Positions 59,836 to 64,000 of a stretch of DNA of 64,000 nt are shown piece by piece. Position numbers and translations under genes: made by a program. The stretch comes from Candidatus Vesicomyosocius sp. SY067_SCS001. Lineage in GTDB: Bacteria; Pseudomonadota; Gammaproteobacteria; PS1; Pseudothioglobaceae. Under the pieces are notes generated by a model, which was not told the DNA's origin, did not search any database, and saw nothing but the letters and a program-made list of their open reading frames with translations. The first letter of the stretch is position 1. The number at the start of each line of letters is the position of its first letter. Where the stretch lies: positions 1 to 64,000 of the forward strand of contig NZ_CP054877.1 of the NCBI RefSeq assembly GCF_014706615.1, read 5' to 3'.

Positions 59836-61119
59836 ATGAAGGTTTTAGTTATTGGTGGTGGTGGTCGTGAACATGCTTTGGCTTGGCAGTGTAGCAAATT
59901 TGATACAGTAAGTAACGTGTTTGTTGCTCCTGGTAATGCCGGTACACAGTTAGAAAGTAAATTGACTAATATTAATATTCCTACGGATGATATAGTAGGT
60001 TTAATTAATTTTGTAAAAAATAATCAAGTAGATTTAACTATTGTTGGCCCTGAAGCGTCATTAGTAATAGGTGTAGTTGATCATTTTCAATACGAAGGAT
60101 TAGCAATTTTCGGACCAACTAAGGCTGCTTCTCAACTTGAGTGGTCTAAAGTATTTTGCAAGTATTTCTTAGATCGTCATAATATTCCTACAGCACATTA
60201 TGGTGTATTTACTGAAATAGATCTTGCTATCGAATATGTTAAGAGTAAAGGTACACCTATTGTAATTAAGGCTGATGGTTTAGCTTCTGGAAAGGGTGTG
60301 ATTATTGCTCATACACAATTTGAAGCTAAAAATATTATTTTTGATATGTTACAAGGTAATTGTTTCGGTAAGGCAGGTTTATGTGTGGTGATTGAGGAGT
60401 TTTTGAGTGGTGAAGAAGCAAGTTTTATTGTGATGTGTGATGGTAAAAATATTTTGCCAATGGCAACTTCACAAGATCATAAAGCTCGTGATAATGATGA
60501 TAAAGGTCCAAATACTGGTGGTATGGGTGCTTATTCTCCAGCGCCTATTGTTACTGATGAAATTTTTCAATCAGTTATGGATACCATTATTTATCCAACC
60601 GTTAATGCAATGGCAGAAGAAGGAAATATTTATATAGGATTTTTATATGTAGGGCTAATGATCGACCAAGATAATAATTTTAAAGTATTAGAGTATAATT
60701 GTCGCCTTGGTGATCCTGAAACCCAGCCGATTATGATGCGTCTCAAGTCTAATTTAGCAGATTTATGTTTATTAGCAACACAACAAAGCTTAGATCAAGC
60801 GAATATTAAGTGGGATGAGCGTATTTGTTTAGGTGTGGTTTTAGCTGCAAAAGGCTATCCAAATACTTATGATACTAATGAATTAATTATATTGCCAGAA
60901 GATAGTCAAGATACCAAAGTTTTTCACGCAGGAACAAAACTAGAAAATGGTAAAGTGTTTTCTAGTGGAGGACGTGTTTTATGTGCAACTGCTTTGGGTG
61001 AAAATATTTCTATTGCACAAACAAAGGCTTATAAGTTGGTAAAAAGAATCAATTGGAATGGTTCTTATTATCGAGATGATATTGGATGTAAAGCTATTAA
61101 AAGGCTATATTCTATTTAA
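59836..61119 (+). CDS. purD: Phosphoribosylamine-glycine ligase
   Basis: ATP-grasp enzyme of purine synthesis that makes glycinamide ribonucleotide. The 427-residue length matches E. coli (429). Visible are the N-terminal VIGGGGREHALAWQ, the ATP-binding VIKADGLASGKGVIIA, EEFLSGEEASFIVMCDG and the C-terminal EYNCRLGDPETQPIMMRL. purH, its usual partner, is not adjacent. Confidence 0.97.
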   Translation: MKVLVIGGGGREHALAWQCSKFDTVSNVFVAPGNAGTQLESKLTNINIPTDDIVGLINFVKNNQVDLTIVGPEASLVIGVVDHFQYEGLAIFGPTKAASQLEWSKVFCKYFLDRHNIPTAHYGVFTEIDLAIEYVKSKGTPIVIKADGLASGKGVIIAHTQFEAKNIIFDMLQGNCFGKAGLCVVIEEFLSGEEASFIVMCDGKNILPMATSQDHKARDNDDKGPNTGGMGAYSPAPIVTDEIFQSVMDTIIYPTVNAMAEEGNIYIGFLYVGLMIDQDNNFKVLEYNCRLGDPETQPIMMRLKSNLADLCLLATQQSLDQANIKWDERICLGVVLAAKGYPNTYDTNELIILPEDSQDTKVFHAGTKLENGKVFSSGGRVLCATALGENISIAQTKAYKLVKRINWNGSYYRDDIGCKAIKRLYSI

Positions 61120-61505
61120 GTATTAGAATAATATTTAAATCTTTTTAAAAGGTTATCTTTTAGATAAGTTGATTAGAAGTTATAGTAACAAGTTTTAGTT
61201 TTTGCTTGGAAAACCGTTGTATTGAAATAATATATGTATTGATTTTGACTATTATAAAGATAATGTAATTAAGCTTTAGATTAGTAGTATCGTTATCGTA
61301 ATAACATGATAAAAAAATGATTGAATTAGATTAAATCTAGATTAGATATGTTTTATTCAATGTATGAACTTTGCTAAATATAAATGAACGCTGCTAATAA
61401 TTAACTCTGGTGAATATTTTTATTTAAAAACTTTATTTGGTGTTTTAGATTATCTTTTTAGTTTTTTTTATTTCAACTTTAGCTTTTGTTTAATTTTATC
61501 ACACT
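61120..61505. other. Gene-free spacer purD to dolP-like gene
   Basis: 386 AT-rich bases between convergent genes. All frames are broken. T-rich stretches near the end of the dolP-like gene could aid termination, but no clear stem-loop plus T-run was found. Confidence 0.4.
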
Positions 61506-62120
61506 TTATTTCAGCTTTTTAATCTCAGCCTTGGGGCGAGTTTTTATGTAATCAAATAATTTAATAACTTTGTAAACACCTCTGGCTTTAGCGGCAGTTT
61601 TGGCGGCCATATCAGCCTCTCGTTTAGTTACGGCTCCCATAAGATAAACTACCTGATCTTCCGTCATCACCTGAACGTGAGTTGGATGAAATACCTCTTG
61701 ATTCTGAAATAGGAATTCAACCTGTATAGTGATGGTTGAATCTTTAGCTCTACTAAGTAGTCCATTTGAAGGGCTTAATTTAATTTCATTAAATATTTTT
61801 GAAATTTTTGGTACTTGAAGTTGTGCTTGTTTACTTGCATAAATACGTATCTTAGGTGTTTCTACTTCTCCAGTAATTAGTACTGTTTTGTTATAAACCA
61901 TGAAATTAAGATGTGCATTGTTTAATGTTAAATCTTTTCTAGACCAGTTAAATAACCTTAGAGTAATGGTTTTATCATCTAACACTTCTCCAGCACTACG
62001 TCTGTCATTACTTATTGAGATAATTGAGCTAACAGTTGAAACACCTTGAATAGCTGATACACAAGCTGTTAGAAGTAAGAAGTTTGTCATTAGAAGTGTC
62101 GATAGAACGAATTTTTTCAT
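61506..62120 (-). CDS. BON-domain lipoprotein, DolP (YraP)-like
   Basis: 204 residues with a lipoprotein signal (LLMTNFLLLTACVS, lipobox Cys near 20) and two BON domains, the second ending in YLMGAVTKREADMAAKTAAK and YKVIKLFDYI. This matches DolP/YraP, an outer-membrane lipoprotein for envelope integrity. It is divergent from rsmI; in E. coli rsmI-yraN-diaA-dolP are neighbours, so yraN and diaA appear lost. How such a lipoprotein reaches the outer membrane is unclear if lolA is broken. Confidence 0.85.
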   Translation of the reverse strand: MKKFVLSTLLMTNFLLLTACVSAIQGVSTVSSIISISNDRRSAGEVLDDKTITLRLFNWSRKDLTLNNAHLNFMVYNKTVLITGEVETPKIRIYASKQAQLQVPKISKIFNEIKLSPSNGLLSRAKDSTITIQVEFLFQNQEVFHPTHVQVMTEDQVVYLMGAVTKREADMAAKTAAKARGVYKVIKLFDYIKTRPKAEIKKLK

Positions 62121-62160
62121 GATGTTATATTTTTCAAGGAGTCTGTACTTTATAGACTAT

Positions 62161-62178
62161 ATTTAAAATATTTTAAAT
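62161..62178. repeat. 18-base AT palindrome upstream of the dolP-like gene
   Basis: ATTTAAAATATTTTAAAT is a perfect palindrome 41 bases before the dolP-like ATG. It contains no G or C, so it could easily be chance in this DNA. The rest of the 285-base spacer to rsmI shows no other feature. Confidence 0.2.
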
Positions 62179-62405
62179 CAAATTTGTATAGATAATTTTG
62201 ATATTTTTTTTGAGTAATTATTTATAGTATAGAACTAAAATAAGTGTTAGAACGATATATATTTTCAATAAAAACTAGTATTTAGTTGATTTTATCAAGC
62301 ATAATAATATCTAATTTCACTCAATCATAGTATTAATATGTTATTTGAATAAATATGTTAATACAATTTCTTTCATCCAATATCTAATTTTTTGTAAAAC
62401 TGAAT

Positions 62406-63248
62406 ATGAATGGAACACTTTATATTATCGCTACACCAATTGGAAATTTAAATGATATCACTTTTAGGGCTATTAAAACGTTGAAAACAGTTGATATTAT
62501 TCTAGCAGAAGATATATGTCACTCTAAACACTTGCTTAATCATTATGATATTAAAACACCAATGCATACTTTTCATGAACATAATGAAATATGTAAAACT
62601 CCTGATGTAATTAATAAATTATTAGAAGGAAAGCATATTGCATTGATTAGTGATGCAGGAACACCACTTATTAGTGACCCAGGCCATGTATTAGTGATAG
62701 AAGCGAAGAAAGTAGGTATTAATGTATCCCCTATCCCTGGGTCTAATGCAATGATTAGTGCAATTAGTGTATCAGGAATTGCCAGTAATAAATTCAGTTT
62801 TTTTGGTTTTTTACCTAGTAAACAATCGGCTCGTCTTAAAGTGATTCAATCTATTGTAAATATCAATGAAATGGCTATTTTTTATGAATCACCTAATCGT
62901 ATTCTTTCTTGTGCACAAGATTTACAAGCAGTATTAGGTGATGAACGCATTGTTTGCTTTGCTAAAGAACTGACTAAGTTGTTTGAGACCATTAAGACAA
63001 ATACATTGCCACAATTGATTGATTATTTACAAGCAGATCATACACACCAAAAAGGTGAATTTGTGATTCTTATTTCTGCAGTAAAGAAAAACAATAAAGT
63101 CTCAGGAGAGGAAATGTTGAATAAAGTATTACCAATTTTGCTCATTGAGATGGGTACGGCAAAAGCAGCTAGACTTGTAGCTAAAATGACTGGTTTTGAT
63201 AAAAGATACTGCTATCAAAGAGCTATTGAGTTTAAGTATCCTTTATGA
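62406..63248 (+). CDS. rsmI: 16S rRNA 2'-O-ribose C1402 methyltransferase
   Basis: SAM-dependent methylation of C1402 in the ribosomal P site. The 280-residue protein has IIATPIGNLNDITFRAIKTL, EDICHSKHLL, ALISDAGTPLISDPG and PIPGSNAMISAISVSG, all standard for RsmI. It is divergent from the dolP-like gene, a relic of the rsmI-dolP neighbourhood. Confidence 0.96.
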   Translation: MNGTLYIIATPIGNLNDITFRAIKTLKTVDIILAEDICHSKHLLNHYDIKTPMHTFHEHNEICKTPDVINKLLEGKHIALISDAGTPLISDPGHVLVIEAKKVGINVSPIPGSNAMISAISVSGIASNKFSFFGFLPSKQSARLKVIQSIVNINEMAIFYESPNRILSCAQDLQAVLGDERIVCFAKELTKLFETIKTNTLPQLIDYLQADHTHQKGEFVILISAVKKNNKVSGEEMLNKVLPILLIEMGTAKAARLVAKMTGFDKRYCYQRAIEFKYPL

Positions 63249-63470
63249 ACTTTTATACAAAGGATGTTTTAACACTAGTTAAAGACGTTAAAGTCTATTG
63301 TCTATAATTTATTAAAAAATGTATCGTTATATATAAGAATAGATTTTGTATAAAAATGTATTATAGGCGAGGAAGTAAGAAGTTATGCTATTTAAGATGT
63401 TGTATAGATAATATTGACGAAGAAGAACATATTAATAATATATCCAATAAACAGTAATATTGTTAAGAGA

Positions 63471-64000
63471 TTATAAGTTAATTAGTTTTTTGTACAACTG
63501 ATTAGTTTTATGGGCTAAATCAGTAATTTCTAGGTTATTTTTAATGATATCAGTAGGTAATTTGTAACGCAATTTTAAGCGTAATGAATGACTAAATTGT
63601 GCAGAAACCATATTTTTTGCTTCCTTTGTATTAATATTATCACGATTAATTAATCTTTTCAATTGTTGTTTTTTATTGCAGCTAATAATAATTGCTCTAT
63701 TAAATAAATGAGTAAGATTCTTCTCAGCCAATAGTGGCACTTCAACTACCACTAATTTGGCTTTTAGTTTTCCAATTTCATTTTCCATACGTATTAATAT
63801 TCTTGGATGTAGTATTGCTTCAATCAATTTTTGATTAGATTTTCTTTCTAATAAAATTTTTCTTAAAATACTACGGTTAAGACTTTTATTAGTATTAATA
63901 ATACCATCACCAAAGTGTTTGATTAATTCTTTAAGTTCAATCGTATTAGGTCTAACAATTTTTTGTGCAAGTTTATCAAGGCTTATAATATTTAAGCCTA
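63471..64000 (-). CDS. coaE: Dephospho-CoA kinase, partial (N-terminus outside window)
   Basis: Phosphorylates dephospho-CoA in the last CoA step. The frame is open from 63471 to the window edge (about 175 residues seen), so the start codon and P-loop are beyond base 64000. Visible CoaE features are LNIISLDKLAQKIV (matching the VIDADIIARQVV region), LIEAILHPRI, LVVVEVPLLAEKNL and QLKRLINRD. The canonical DAD pair reads SLD here, with only the second Asp kept. A TTG or other start near 63827 is not needed because the reading frame continues upstream. Confidence 0.85.
   Translation of the reverse strand, partial: GLNIISLDKLAQKIVRPNTIELKELIKHFGDGIINTNKSLNRSILRKILLERKSNQKLIEAILHPRILIRMENEIGKLKAKLVVVEVPLLAEKNLTHLFNRAIIISCNKKQQLKRLINRDNINTKEAKNMVSAQFSHSLRLKLRYKLPTDIIKNNLEITDLAHKTNQLYKKLINL

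Overview
The window looks like the start of the chromosome of a reduced-genome, AT-rich gammaproteobacterial chemoautotroph. dnaA begins at base 1, and dnaN, gyrB, secA, the petABC-sspAB block and the metY-rimP-nusA-infB-rbfA-truB block are in gammaproteobacterial order. A phosphoribulokinase next to gyrB points to the Calvin cycle. Very AT-rich DNA, several decayed spacers and at least one clear pseudogene (lolA) point to an obligate symbiont. The best inference is a thioautotrophic clam symbiont of the Ca. Vesicomyosocius / Ca. Ruthia (SUP05-related) type. This rests on gene content and order only; no species marker was searched.

Layout. 1-6007: replication genes dnaA, dnaN, gyrB (no recF between the last two) and phosphoribulokinase. 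6058-13692: leuS-pyrD, bioD, sspB-sspA and the cytochrome bc1 operon petABC. 13801-20454: a DciA-like gene, secA, pyrC and ribF, separated by three gene-poor spacers of 389-774 bases. 20455-25612: a compact minus-strand run of metA, a P-loop ATPase, alaC, an FKBP isomerase, a DUF2797 protein and purC. 25723-30957: an unrecognised exported protein, an M23 murein peptidase, dxr-cdsA-uppS and hisF. 31012-43477: a large respiratory region with heme O and heme A synthases, an aa3-type oxidase (coxB with a fused cytochrome c domain, coxA, a tiny membrane protein, ctaG, coxC, a DUF2909 protein, surf1) and a cbb3-type oxidase (ccoNOQP) behind a perfect FNR/Anr-type box. 43592-50404: tRNA-Thr, a broken lolA, ftsK, trxB, tRNA-Phe, pyrB, ruvX and mltB. 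50417-64000: apbE, crcB, gshB, initiator tRNA, rimP-nusA-infB-rbfA-truB, purD, a DolP-like lipoprotein, rsmI and the C-terminal part of coaE.

How the genes fit together. The bc1 complex can feed both a low-affinity aa3 oxidase and a high-affinity cbb3 oxidase, which suits a host environment with changing oxygen. Electron transport supports CO2 fixation (phosphoribulokinase) and biosynthesis of pyrimidines (pyrB, pyrC, pyrD), purines (purC, purD), histidine (hisF), methionine (metA), alanine (alaC), biotin (bioD), flavin cofactors (ribF), CoA (coaE), glutathione (gshB) and isoprenoids (dxr, uppS). This breadth is expected of a nutritional symbiont.

I found no mobile element, CRISPR array, prophage, rRNA or toxin/defence cluster, and no convincing new multi-gene system. 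The observations most worth following are the lolA pseudogene, a 30-base perfect palindrome in front of coxB, the FNR-type box in front of ccoN, a strong hairpin with a competing helix next to pyrB, and a Glu at the acyl-specificity position of MetA.
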